Source: an uncultured Lachnospiraceae bacterium
GTDB taxonomy: Bacteria; Bacillota; Clostridia; Lachnospirales; Lachnospiraceae
Assembly (NCBI GenBank): GCA_902800325.1
Contig: CADCDW010000002.1
Location: 1 to 64,000, forward strand
Direction: 5' to 3'
DNA length: 64,000 bases
Below are positions 8,686 through 17,431 of this stretch, in pieces. The position numbers and the translations under genes are program-made. The notes beneath the pieces are model-generated. The model had not been told where the DNA came from. It ran no database searches and saw nothing but the letters and a program-made list of their open reading frames with translations. Numbering within the stretch: position 1 is the stretch's first letter; each line of letters begins with the position of its first letter.

Positions 8686-9857
8686 GAAATCCATTATCTA
8701 AGACAATTCAGGATATCAAGCCTTCGGGCATAAGAAAATTTTTTGATATAGTAAGTGAGATGCCGGAGGCGATTTCACTCGGTGTAGGTGAACCGGATTT
8801 TGATACACCTTGGCACATACGTGAAGAAGGTATTTACTCACTTGAAAAGGGAAGAACATTTTATACATCTAACTCAGGTCTTCTTGAACTTAGAGAAGAA
8901 ATATGCAAATGGTACAAGAGAAAATATGGTGTTGACTACGACTACAGGCATGAGGCACTTCTTACGGTCGGAGGAAGTGAGGGTATAGATGTTGCACTTC
9001 GTGCTATGCTTGATCCGGGCGATGAAGTTATTATACCTGAGCCTTGCTATGTATCATATGTACCTTGTGTAGAACTTGCAGGCGGTGTTCCGGTTACGAT
9101 TGAGTTAAAAAATGAAAATGAATTCAGACTAACGCCGGAAGAATTACTGGCAGCGATAACAGATAAAACCAAAATACTTATACTTGCATATCCGAGCAAT
9201 CCGACAGGCGCTATTATGACAAAGGAAGACCTTGCACCGATTGCGGATATATGTAAGGAAAAGGATATATTTGTTATTTCAGATGAGATTTATTCTGAAC
9301 TTACATATGGTGGTTATACACATTGTACCATAGGTTCATTTCCGGGTATGAAGGAAAGAACGATTATTATAAATGGTTTTTCAAAGGCTTATGCCATGAC
9401 TGGATGGAGGCTTGGTTATGCTCTTGCACCTCAGGTAATTGCTGAGCAGATGACTAAAGTTCATCAGTTTGCAATTATGTGTGCACCTACTACAAGCCAG
9501 TATGCTGCGATAAGTGCAATCAAAGAGGGAGACAAGGACATCGAAAAGATGAGAGAGTCCTATGACAAGAGAAGACATTTCCTTCTTAAAGCATTTGAAG
9601 AAATGGGACTTCCGTGCTTTGAACCAAAGGGCGCATTTTATATGTTCCCATGTATAAAAGAATTTGGAATAACAAGTGATGAATTTGCAACAAGACTTCT
9701 TCAGGAGGAAAAGCTCGCAGTTGTTCCGGGTACGGCTTTTGGTGACTGCGGAGAAGGTTTCCTCAGAATATCTTATGCGTACTCTATCGATGAGTTGAGA
9801 GAGGCGATGGGAAGAATTGAAAGATTTATCACAAGACTGAGGGAAAAAAATGCTTAA
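8682..9857 (+). CDS. PLP-dependent class I/II aminotransferase
   Basis: A 391-residue fold-type I aminotransferase. Visible motifs are LGVGEPDFDTP near the N-terminus, the YPSNPTGA loop (about residue 170), SDEIYSEL (about 202, cofactor-ring aspartate), and the PLP-lysine motif NGFSKAYAMTGWRLGY (about 232-247), with FLRISYA providing the carboxylate-binding arginine near the end. It resembles aspartate/aromatic aminotransferases of Clostridia (PatA-like); substrate specificity cannot be read from motifs. It sits between a coupled Lrp regulator and trmL, overlapping both. Confidence 0.92.
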   Translation: MRNPLSKTIQDIKPSGIRKFFDIVSEMPEAISLGVGEPDFDTPWHIREEGIYSLEKGRTFYTSNSGLLELREEICKWYKRKYGVDYDYRHEALLTVGGSEGIDVALRAMLDPGDEVIIPEPCYVSYVPCVELAGGVPVTIELKNENEFRLTPEELLAAITDKTKILILAYPSNPTGAIMTKEDLAPIADICKEKDIFVISDEIYSELTYGGYTHCTIGSFPGMKERTIIINGFSKAYAMTGWRLGYALAPQVIAEQMTKVHQFAIMCAPTTSQYAAISAIKEGDKDIEKMRESYDKRRHFLLKAFEEMGLPCFEPKGAFYMFPCIKEFGITSDEFATRLLQEEKLAVVPGTAFGDCGEGFLRISYAYSIDELREAMGRIERFITRLREKNA

Positions 9858-10341
9858 TATAGTTTTGCTTGAACCTGAGATGCCGGCGAATACAGGTAAC
9901 ATAGGCCGTACTTGTGTAGCGACGGGGACAAGACTTCATCTGATAGAGCCGTTGGGCTTTCGTATAAATGATAAAATGTTAAAGCGCGCGGGACTTGATT
10001 ACTGGGACAAGCTTGATGTCACCATATATGATGATTATCAGGATTTTTTGGATAAAAATCCCGGTGCGAAGATTTATATGGCGACAACCAAATCAAAGCA
10101 GACATATACTGATGTGACCTATGAGGATGATGCCTATATAATGTTTGGTAAGGAAAGTGCCGGTATACCGGAGGAGATTTTGCTTGATAATAAGGAAACC
10201 TGTGTGCGTATACCGATGATGCCGGAAGAACGCTCTCTTAATCTGTCTAACTCGGTAGCTGTTATACTTTATGAGGCCTTAAGGCAGCAGGGATTTCCAG
10301 GACTTGAAGAACAGGGCCAGCTTCACAGGTATAGGTGGTAG
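9850..10341 (+). CDS. trmL: tRNA (cytidine/uridine-34 2'-O)-methyltransferase
   Basis: A 163-residue SPOUT methyltransferase of the TrmL/CspR type, which methylates the ribose of the wobble base of certain leucine tRNAs. It has the N-terminal NIVLLEPEMPANTGNIGRTC motif, FGKESAGIPEEIL (motif 2) and the C-terminal knot IPMMPEERSLNLSNSVAVILYE. Length and motifs are full. The start overlaps the aminotransferase end by 8 bases. Confidence 0.93.
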   Translation: MLNIVLLEPEMPANTGNIGRTCVATGTRLHLIEPLGFRINDKMLKRAGLDYWDKLDVTIYDDYQDFLDKNPGAKIYMATTKSKQTYTDVTYEDDAYIMFGKESAGIPEEILLDNKETCVRIPMMPEERSLNLSNSVAVILYEALRQQGFPGLEEQGQLHRYRW

Positions 10342-10345
10342 GAAA

Positions 10346-11404
10346 ATGGAGTTTAATAATTGGCTGAACAAGCCTTATTATTCGTTAAATGCATATTTTA
10401 AAAATATATATGGTGAAAAGATTTACAAGATAGCCGTAGATGCCGGGCTTACCTGTCCCAACAGGGACGGAACGCTCGGAAGTCGCGGCTGTATTTTTTG
10501 CAGTCGGGGTGGAAGCGGAGATTTTGCTGTAGATATGTCTGGATTGAATATTGAGTCTGTCAATGATAAAGAATATGACAGGACAATAAATAGTACGGAT
10601 TATGTAAGCAGACAAATCGAAAAAGGGATATGTAAGTTTAATAAAAAAGTCGGAAACAAATTTGTAATCTACTTTCAGGCCTTTACCAATACTTACGGAG
10701 ATATCGGGTATCTGCGAAAAATATGGAGTGAAGCTCTTTCACATGAAGATGTAGTCGGAATATCCATAGCAACCAGACCGGACTGTTTAGGTGAAGATGT
10801 ACTTGAACTTTTGCGTGAATTAAAAGAAAAGTTTAATATGGAGAATAAACCTGAAAGTGGTTCAATGAAAGACGTTAAGATAGCGAGTGAGTCTGATTTC
10901 GGAAAAGATAAGTTCATCTGGGTTGAACTCGGCTTACAGACAATCCACGAAAAGACAGCAGAGTATATAAGGCGCGGATATCCTTTATCGGTTTATGAAG
11001 ATGCGATTAAAAAACTTGATGATACAGGTATTCCATATATAACACATATAATACTTGGATTACCAGATGAAACAAGAGAAATGATGATTGATACGGTAAG
11101 ATATGTAAATGAAAGGAAGCCCTTTGGAATAAAGCTTCAACTGTTACATGTCCTTGAAGGAACTGATCTTTTATATGATTACCGACAAGGCCGGTTTGAA
11201 GTATTGGATATGGATAGTTACATTTCACTTGTGATAGAATGTTTGGAAAATATAAGTCCCGAGGTTGTTATACATCGTGTAACCGGCGACGGACCGAAGA
11301 AGATACTGATAGCACCAACCTGGTCGAAAGATAAGAAGAAAGTGCTCAATACACTTCATATGAGGATGAGGGAGCTTGGAGCGCATCAGGGTAAGAGAGT
11401 ATGA
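10346..11404 (+). CDS. Radical SAM protein, YhcC/TIGR01212 family
   Basis: A 352-residue protein starting at MEFNNW; this ATG is preceded by GGTGGTAGG and lies 4 bases after the trmL stop, whereas an earlier in-frame ATG lies inside trmL. The radical SAM cysteines are in a wide CPNRDGTLGSRGCIFC arrangement rather than CxxxCxxC, which is the hallmark of the YhcC family. ELGLQT and THIILGLPDET are further radical SAM core segments. The family's reaction is unknown; it is widespread and often near RNA-modification genes, as here. Confidence 0.9.
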   Translation: MEFNNWLNKPYYSLNAYFKNIYGEKIYKIAVDAGLTCPNRDGTLGSRGCIFCSRGGSGDFAVDMSGLNIESVNDKEYDRTINSTDYVSRQIEKGICKFNKKVGNKFVIYFQAFTNTYGDIGYLRKIWSEALSHEDVVGISIATRPDCLGEDVLELLRELKEKFNMENKPESGSMKDVKIASESDFGKDKFIWVELGLQTIHEKTAEYIRRGYPLSVYEDAIKKLDDTGIPYITHIILGLPDETREMMIDTVRYVNERKPFGIKLQLLHVLEGTDLLYDYRQGRFEVLDMDSYISLVIECLENISPEVVIHRVTGDGPKKILIAPTWSKDKKKVLNTLHMRMRELGAHQGKRV

Positions 11405-11477
11405 ACAGATATCGAAAAAGTATAAAAGAAATAAAAAAGTATAAAAAAGTATAAAAAGCTAAAGGTTAAGATAACAG

Positions 11478-12206
11478 ATGAGTAAAATATTAATTATCGA
11501 GGATGATAAGGAAATAAACAATTTAATCAAAGTATATCTTGAAGAAAATTCATATACTATAGAAAGTATTTTTGACGGAATGAAAGCTTCAAGGCTTTTA
11601 AAGGAAAAATCAGAAGAATTTGACTTGGCGATACTTGATATCATGCTCCCTTTTAAGAGTGGAGATAATGTGTTGAGTGAACTAAGGACACATTCAAACC
11701 TTCCGGTTATTATGCTTTCGGCAAAGGATTCGGTTCATACAAAGGTTGATATGATAAGGCTTGGGGCAGATGACTATATGACCAAACCATTTGATTTGGA
11801 CGAGCTTATCGTACGTATAGAAGCAGTGCTAAGACGAAGTTCAGGAAATGCAAGTGGAGCTTCGAACAAGCCGGATAAGGACAATGATTCAAGTGATAAT
11901 CAAAGTGAAAAGAAGCTTATATACAAAAATATAATTATGGATACTGATGCAAAAAGGGTATATATTGAAGAAAATGAAATCGAGCTGACCGCCAGGGAAT
12001 ATGAGATATTAGAACTGTTTTTAAAAAATCCCACTAAGCTTTTTTCCAAGGCCAATATATATGAAAGTGTATGGAATGAGGAGTACATAGTCGAAGATAC
12101 AACTCTTAAGGTGCATATGAGTAATTTGCGAAATAAACTCAGAAAGTATGATGATTTTGACTACATAGAAACAGTCTGGGGTATGGGATATAGATTGCGT
12201 AAATAG
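11478..12206 (+). CDS. OmpR-family response regulator
   Basis: A 242-residue regulator. The receiver domain (1-118) has the acidic pair EDD, phosphoacceptor D in AILDIMLP (about 54), S/T switch in MLSAKD and K in MTKPF. A polar linker with GASNKPDKDNDSSDNQ joins it to a winged-helix DNA-binding domain (about 145-242, ELTAREYEILELFL and VWGMGYRLRK). The cognate kinase is probably that at 14015, separated by an ABC transporter; four phased TTAAC boxes upstream of the transporter are the likely target. The leader before it carries three AAAAAGTATA direct repeats. Confidence 0.93.
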   Translation: MSKILIIEDDKEINNLIKVYLEENSYTIESIFDGMKASRLLKEKSEEFDLAILDIMLPFKSGDNVLSELRTHSNLPVIMLSAKDSVHTKVDMIRLGADDYMTKPFDLDELIVRIEAVLRRSSGNASGASNKPDKDNDSSDNQSEKKLIYKNIIMDTDAKRVYIEENEIELTAREYEILELFLKNPTKLFSKANIYESVWNEEYIVEDTTLKVHMSNLRNKLRKYDDFDYIETVWGMGYRLRK

Positions 12207-12238
12207 CTGTCCCCAAATGCATACCTGCTATTTTTAAT

Positions 12239-12279
12239 CTTAACCTTTTCTTAACCATTTACTTAACTTTTGATTAACC
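12239..12279 (+). promoter_or_regulatory. Four phased TTAAC boxes (probable response-regulator operator)
   Basis: TTAAC occurs at 12240, 12251, 12263 and 12274, spaced 11, 12 and 11 bases, about one helical turn each. A TATAAT lies downstream at 12300-12305. Phased direct repeats are the usual binding pattern of OmpR-type dimers, and the regulator gene is immediately upstream. Confidence 0.55.
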
Positions 12280-12324
12280 ATTATATTTTATTATTGATTT
12301 ATAATAAAAAACGGAGGGATAGCT

Positions 12325-13257
12325 ATGGCAAGTGTAATAAGTCTTGAAAATGTTACAAAGATATATAAAAGCAGGAAAAAGGCATCGACCGTAGTTGATA
12401 AGGTTTCATTTGATATAGAAGAAGGTCGTATCTACGGTCTTATCGGACCCAATGGTGCAGGTAAGACAACTATTATGAAGATGATAGGTGGCCTTGCCAT
12501 GCCGGATAGTGGTGAGATTAGTCTCTTTGAAAAAAAAGGGGAAAAGGAACTCGACAGTGTAAGAGACAGGATAAGTTTTATGATAGAAACTCCTATTATT
12601 GAGGGCGGTATGACTGCAAGGCAGAATCTGGAGTTTATACGTTATATAAGAGGTGTTGCGAGCAAGGAAAGGATTGATGAGATTCTTGAATTTGTAGGCC
12701 TCGCCGATACGAAGGATAAGCTTGCAAAAAGGTTTTCACTTGGCATGAAACAAAGGCTTGGCATCGGCATGGCGCTTTTACCAAATCCGGATGTGCTTGT
12801 TTTAGATGAGCCGGTAAATGGACTGGATCCTGAAGGTATAGCATATGTAAGACACATTTTAAAGAAACTTTGTATCGAGGATAAGAAAACTATTCTTATA
12901 TCCAGCCACCTGCTTTCTGAACTGTATGAGCTCTGCACAGATTTTATAATTATAAATAAAGGAGAGCTTGTGGAAAAGCTATCCAAGGAAGAGTTAAAAG
13001 AGCATGCAAGGTCTTATATATCGCTTAAGACGGACAAGATATCAGAGACAGCAGCATATATTGAAAAAAGACTCAACATAAAAGACTTTAAAGTAAGAGC
13101 AAAAGACGAAATAAGACTTTATGAGGGTATAGATGACATAGTTAAGTTATCCAAATCCATAACAGATGCCGGTTTTATAATTACAAGGCTATGTGAAGAG
13201 GGTGAGAGTTTAGAAGAATATTACCTGAAAAAAACAGGAAACCGGGTTGAAGATTAG
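12325..13257 (+). CDS. ABC transporter ATP-binding protein (drug/lantibiotic-type)
   Basis: A 310-residue ATPase: Walker A GPNGAGKTT (about residues 44-52), signature FSLGMKQRLGIG (about 139), Walker B VLVLDEPVNGLDP (about 157) and switch histidine ISSHLLSE (about 193). A roughly 90-residue C-terminal extension is typical of BcrA/lantibiotic-immunity-type ATPases. It pairs with the permease immediately downstream. Transcription probably starts downstream of the TTAAC boxes under control of the flanking two-component system; the substrate is likely an antimicrobial peptide or envelope toxin, which is inference from architecture. Confidence 0.93.
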   Translation: MASVISLENVTKIYKSRKKASTVVDKVSFDIEEGRIYGLIGPNGAGKTTIMKMIGGLAMPDSGEISLFEKKGEKELDSVRDRISFMIETPIIEGGMTARQNLEFIRYIRGVASKERIDEILEFVGLADTKDKLAKRFSLGMKQRLGIGMALLPNPDVLVLDEPVNGLDPEGIAYVRHILKKLCIEDKKTILISSHLLSELYELCTDFIIINKGELVEKLSKEELKEHARSYISLKTDKISETAAYIEKRLNIKDFKVRAKDEIRLYEGIDDIVKLSKSITDAGFIITRLCEEGESLEEYYLKKTGNRVED

Positions 13258-13268
13258 GAGGGGTGGCT

Positions 13269-13997
13269 ATGAATAGATTACTTAGAGCAGAATGGTACAG
13301 AATGACAAAGACCATGAGATTTTGGCTTATGGCACTCATATTGATTTTATTTGGCGTTGTGATGCCGTTTATAGATGCACCTGAAAATGCCGGAGAATAT
13401 CTCATAAATGCAAGCAGTGATTCTGCAATGCTGCTTATGCTTTTTGTGACAATGCTGGCTTCTGTTTTAACTGCTGTGACATTTGGTAACAGGACAGTTT
13501 ACTATGAGGTTATGAGCGGAAAAAGACCATTACAGATTATTTTCAGTAAATGTATCGTTATAGCGGGAACTATTGTCGTTATACTTGGCGGTTCAATAGT
13601 AGTTACAACAGTTATATTTGGAAATATCAAGGGTTATGGAGAACTTGACGACATAGCGATAAGGGTGTTTTTATACATCATATTGATATTTCATGCGGCG
13701 GTTTTTGGCATACTTGCGACTACAGTATTTAGAAGTGCAATCGGACCGTTGATCTGCTATTTGAGATTTATGCTTATAGATACAATCATTTCAGCAATTG
13801 TAGAATTTGCTTATGAAAATACTCCGAGCAAAGCTATGAAATTCTATAGATGGCTGATTATGTCGCAGCCGATGAGTATATTTGGAGAAAAGATAACCGG
13901 AGAGGTTGTGTGTGCGGTTGTTATGAGTTTTGTTTTAGAAAGCTTGATTTTAGGTGGATTATCATATATATTTATGAAAAAGAGGTTGTATAAATAA
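13269..13997 (+). CDS. ABC-2-type permease
   Basis: About 242 residues with six predicted membrane helices (starting near residues 18, 50, 94, 132, 160 and 215). ATG 13269 is preferred over a GTG two codons upstream because TTAGGAGGGG lies 5 to 14 bases before it. Size and layout match the small permeases of lantibiotic self-protection and bacitracin-type exporters. It follows its ATPase by 11 bases and precedes the sensor kinase. Confidence 0.85.
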   Translation: MNRLLRAEWYRMTKTMRFWLMALILILFGVVMPFIDAPENAGEYLINASSDSAMLLMLFVTMLASVLTAVTFGNRTVYYEVMSGKRPLQIIFSKCIVIAGTIVVILGGSIVVTTVIFGNIKGYGELDDIAIRVFLYIILIFHAAVFGILATTVFRSAIGPLICYLRFMLIDTIISAIVEFAYENTPSKAMKFYRWLIMSQPMSIFGEKITGEVVCAVVMSFVLESLILGGLSYIFMKKRLYK

Positions 13998-14014
13998 TTG
14001 ATTATATTTGGTTA

Positions 14015-14953
14015 GTGAATAAAGATATGGATTATATACCGATTATAGTATGTGTTTTGCTTTTCTTGATATGTATAGGACTTGGAGTCAGGCTTTATAC
14101 AATAAACAGGGAAATGCAGAGCATAAAAAAACAGATAATTGAAAAGAAAAATGCAGGAAGGAATCAACCGTTTACGGTTGATTCTTTTGGTGCTTCAAGT
14201 GTTGAACTTGTAAATGCGATAAATGATTATGTGTTTAGTCTTGAAGAGAATTTAAAGGAATATGCAAGGGATAGAGAGCATTTACAGAGAATAATAGCCG
14301 GTATATCTCATGATTTCAGAACACCGCTTACCTCTGCAGCCGGTTATCTGCAGCTCATGGATAAATCTGATGGGCTGTCTGATAAAGAAAAAGAATATTT
14401 AAAGATAGTAATAAGAAAAATTGGTTTTTTACGTGAGCTTACGGATGATTTCCTGGATTTATCTTTGGTAGAAAACAGTGATACTTTATCAAAAACTGAG
14501 ATAGCACTTATTCCGTTTATTTCTGAGATAGCGCTTGAACAAAATGAATGGATTGAAGCAAAAGGCATAAAAGCTGAATTTGAGTTGCCTGAAAAAAATA
14601 TAAAAATTAATTCAATTGAACATGATTTAAGAAGAATATTCGAAAATATATTTTCAAATGCGAGAAAGTATGCAAATAGCCGGCTGACACTTAATGTTTT
14701 TTATGATGAAAACAACGATTCGGTGAAGCTTATATTTGAAAATGATGTTGAAAAAGGCTATGATATAGATATAGACGATATATTTGAACCCTTTGTGCGT
14801 TCTAAGGACAGACATGGCGAGGGCAGCGGCCTTGGGCTTTATGTGGTAAAAAAACTTTGCAGTAAGCTTGGAATAGAAATTGAAGCAACTTTTAGAAACG
14901 ATGTTTTTGGAATTAAGATGAATATATTATGTGACGGAGCGCGCGGTCTTTAA
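14015..14953 (+). CDS. Sensor histidine kinase
   Basis: A 312-residue kinase with one N-terminal membrane helix (about 8-26) and no extracellular sensor domain, so it is of the intramembrane-sensing type common next to peptide-detoxification exporters. H-box GISHDFRTPLTSAAGY (about residue 97), N-box ENIFSNARKYA (about 212), DIFEPF and GEGSGLGLYVVKKL (about 271) are intact. The GTG at 14015 and an ATG at 14027 are both possible; neither has a strong ribosome site. Probable partner of the regulator at 11478. Confidence 0.9.
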   Translation: MNKDMDYIPIIVCVLLFLICIGLGVRLYTINREMQSIKKQIIEKKNAGRNQPFTVDSFGASSVELVNAINDYVFSLEENLKEYARDREHLQRIIAGISHDFRTPLTSAAGYLQLMDKSDGLSDKEKEYLKIVIRKIGFLRELTDDFLDLSLVENSDTLSKTEIALIPFISEIALEQNEWIEAKGIKAEFELPEKNIKINSIEHDLRRIFENIFSNARKYANSRLTLNVFYDENNDSVKLIFENDVEKGYDIDIDDIFEPFVRSKDRHGEGSGLGLYVVKKLCSKLGIEIEATFRNDVFGIKMNILCDGARGL

Positions 14954-15005
14954 TACATTTGCATGTGGCAAAATCCAAATATATACAATATGAAAAGGAG
15001 AATAT

Positions 15006-15587
15006 GTGAAAAATAAGAATAACTCAATTCTTTATTCTGCGATAGTTATAGTAATCGTTTTAATATCGGTTATATCAGGTAAGGTTGGCGGAAATAAAGA
15101 AGATAATGATTTAACAACTGAAACAAAAAATACAGAAGTCGTTACGACAGAGACGGTCACAACTGAAACCGTATCGAAAACAGAAGAAATATCAGAGAAA
15201 GATACGGCTGAAACAACAACTGAAAAAATTGCTGCCAAAGAAGAAAAAACAGATGAAGCGGACACAAAAGAAGATAATAAAGAAAAATTAGAAGAAACCG
15301 AGGATGAATCTGATGACCGTCCACTTACATTTAGAAATGCTAACAGGTTAAATGAGCATTATGATAAGCATGGAATCGAGATGGGCTTTTCTTCAGCTGA
15401 AGATTATGAGGCGGCAGCAAGAAAAGTTGTTCTCAACAAAAATTCACTTCATAAGACAGAAGAAGAGGATGGCGATGATGTCTATTATCTTGAAATATCT
15501 AATGAGTTTGTAGTTGTATCGACAGATGGATATATCAGAACATATTTTAACCCGTCAGATGGAATAAATTATTATAACAGGCAGTAG
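15006..15587 (+). CDS. Membrane-anchored/exported protein with Thr/Glu linker and toxin-like C-terminal domain
   Basis: A 193-residue protein starting at GTG (AAAGGAG 7 bases upstream; the ATG two bases before it is followed at once by a stop). A hydrophobic segment (residues 7-24) is followed by a long disordered Thr/Glu/Lys linker (about 30-105), then a compact domain of about 85 residues. That domain contains LNEHYDKHGIEMGF, an AEDYEAAARK helix and the ending STDGYIRTYFNPSDG. This H-x3-KHG-x-E plus DGxIxTxFxP pattern resembles small RNase toxin domains of the BECR group seen at the ends of polymorphic toxins; the assignment is tentative. No immunity-like gene is adjacent. Confidence 0.6.
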   Translation: MKNKNNSILYSAIVIVIVLISVISGKVGGNKEDNDLTTETKNTEVVTTETVTTETVSKTEEISEKDTAETTTEKIAAKEEKTDEADTKEDNKEKLEETEDESDDRPLTFRNANRLNEHYDKHGIEMGFSSAEDYEAAARKVVLNKNSLHKTEEEDGDDVYYLEISNEFVVVSTDGYIRTYFNPSDGINYYNRQ

Positions 15588-15683
15588 ATAGTTCTTGAAA
15601 TAAATACAAAAATATTATATTATAGGAATAGGTTTATGGAAAAATGAAAAATGATTCCAAATACGATTTAAGGGGGATACATA

Positions 15684-16622
15684 ATGAGATTAATTACACG
15701 TTCTGACTTTGATGGCTTGGCTTGTGGTGCGCTTCTAAAGGAAGCCGGGATTATAGATAGTTGGAAATTTGCACATCCAAAGGATTTACAGGACGGACTT
15801 GTTCCGGTGGATGAAAATGATTGTCTTGCCAATGTTCCTTTTGTTGAAGGATGTGGACTATGGTTTGATCATCATTCAAGCGAGTTTGAGAGAAATCAGC
15901 TTGAAGGCAAGTATAAGGGTGAGAGCAGAGTAACTCCGTCATGTGCGAGAATTATATATGAGTATTATGGTGGCGCAGAAAAGTTTTCACATCTTGATGA
16001 GATGATGGAGGCGGTAGATAAGGTTGACTCAGGTAACCTTACTATAGATGAGGTACTTAATCCAAAGGGTTGGATACTTATAGGATTCCTTATGGATCCA
16101 AGAACAGGACTTGGCAGATGGCGTCAGTTTACAATTCCAAATTATAAGCTTATGGAAGAACTTATAGATGCGTGCAGAACTATGAGTACAGAGGAGATTC
16201 TCAATCTTCCTGACGTTAAAGAAAGAATAGATGTATATAATGAGCAGACAGCTAAGTTCAAAGAAATGGTAGCTGCTCATACAAGAGTTGAAAAGGATGT
16301 TATTATTTCTGATTTAAGAGGTGTTGATCCTATATATACAGGAAACAGATTTATGATATACAGTATGTATCCTGAACAGAATATATCTGTATGGATTGTA
16401 AACGGTAAAGGTGGTATGGGATGCTCGGCTGCAGTCGGTTATAGTATTCTTAATAAGACTTCTCATGTTGATGTTGGAAGCCTTATGCTTAAATATGGCG
16501 GCGGCGGACACAAGAAAGTTGGTACCTGTCAGTTCAACGATGACAACATGGAAGAAATGCTTCCAAAGCTCATCGATGAGATTGTAAATTACGATAAGTA
16601 TTATCCTGAAAAGGCTGAATAA
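15684..16622 (+). CDS. DHH-family phosphoesterase
   Basis: A 312-residue protein with the DHH motifs SDFDGLACGALL (residues about 6-17), WFDHHSSEF (about 71), and the DHHA1-type C-terminal GGGGHKKVGTCQF (about 271). The family includes exopolyphosphatases, oligoribonucleases (NrnA) and cyclic-dinucleotide phosphodiesterases; lack of GGDEF, PAS or membrane domains argues against GdpP. The exact substrate is open. A strong AAGGGGG precedes the ATG. A hairpin element separates it from the ABC operon downstream. Confidence 0.85.
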   Translation: MRLITRSDFDGLACGALLKEAGIIDSWKFAHPKDLQDGLVPVDENDCLANVPFVEGCGLWFDHHSSEFERNQLEGKYKGESRVTPSCARIIYEYYGGAEKFSHLDEMMEAVDKVDSGNLTIDEVLNPKGWILIGFLMDPRTGLGRWRQFTIPNYKLMEELIDACRTMSTEEILNLPDVKERIDVYNEQTAKFKEMVAAHTRVEKDVIISDLRGVDPIYTGNRFMIYSMYPEQNISVWIVNGKGGMGCSAAVGYSILNKTSHVDVGSLMLKYGGGGHKKVGTCQFNDDNMEEMLPKLIDEIVNYDKYYPEKAE

Positions 16623-16667
16623 GTAAGATATGTAATCGGGAATGGTTCTCGGCATGTGACACGTGTA

Positions 16668-16725
16668 GCACGGGGACGTTTCTCATTGTCGCATACGTGA
16701 CAAAATGAGAAGCGCCCCCGTGTCG
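16668..16725. repeat. Inverted-repeat hairpin element
   Basis: Arms 16668-16690 and 16699-16725 are imperfect inverted copies (CACGGGG.CG.TTCTCATT.GTC), giving a hairpin with an 8-nt loop and a stem of more than 20 bp with small bulges. It occupies the gap between the DHH gene and the ABC operon. No T run follows, so termination is uncertain. Confidence 0.6.
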
Positions 16726-16741
16726 CATATGGAGATAATCT

Positions 16742-17431
16742 ATGTTAAAACTTGAAGGTGTAAATATAAAATATAAAAAGAAAACTATTCTGTCGGATGT
16801 CTGTTTTACTGCGCTTCCGGGGGAGATAATAGGCTTGCTCGGTGTCAATGGTTCAGGTAAGTCTACCTTGCTTTCTGTAATTGCAGGTGCAAAAAAAGCC
16901 GAGAGCGGAAAAATCGGTATAAACGATGTGCTTCTTTCTGATAAGCCTGATGAATATAGAAAGTATATAGGGTATGTACCTCAGGAAAATCCACTTATAG
17001 CAGAACTTTCGTGTATAGATAATCTAAGGATATGGTCTGAGCTTGATAAAGAAGAAATGCTTCGACTAATAAGTGCTCCGCCTTTATCCTTATTGGGGGT
17101 TTATGAGTTCTATGATAAGAAAGTTAAGGATTTGTCGGGTGGTATGAAAAAAAGACTTTCCATAACGGCAACACTTATAACCAATCCTTCTATTTTGCTT
17201 ATGGATGAGCCTTTTGCCGCTCTTGATATGGTTGCAAAGCATGATATACTGGAATACATGTCAGTTTTTAAATCAGCAGGTGGAACTATGATTGTCGCGT
17301 CGCATGATGAGTCTGTTCTGGATTATTGCGACAGGATATTTTTTATATATGATGGTCAGGTAACAGAACTTGATAATAAAGCAGATATAAGTTATATAGA
17401 TTTACTTAGGGGGAACAAAAATGTCGGGTAG
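16742..17431 (+). CDS. ABC transporter ATP-binding protein
   Basis: A 229-residue ATPase with Walker A GVNGSGKST (about residue 36), signature LSGGMKKRLSI (about 132), Walker B ILLMDEPFAALD (about 152) and switch region IVASHDES. The ribosome site is weak (GGAG in CATATGGAGATAATCT). It overlaps the next permease gene by 11 bases, forming a three-gene exporter with two permeases. Confidence 0.92.
   Translation: MLKLEGVNIKYKKKTILSDVCFTALPGEIIGLLGVNGSGKSTLLSVIAGAKKAESGKIGINDVLLSDKPDEYRKYIGYVPQENPLIAELSCIDNLRIWSELDKEEMLRLISAPPLSLLGVYEFYDKKVKDLSGGMKKRLSITATLITNPSILLMDEPFAALDMVAKHDILEYMSVFKSAGGTMIVASHDESVLDYCDRIFFIYDGQVTELDNKADISYIDLLRGNKNVG

Noticed and set aside
9381..9902. Reverse-strand 173-codon frame opposite the aminotransferase
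   Set aside because: The + strand carries a complete aminotransferase with all motifs; the antisense frame has no family features.
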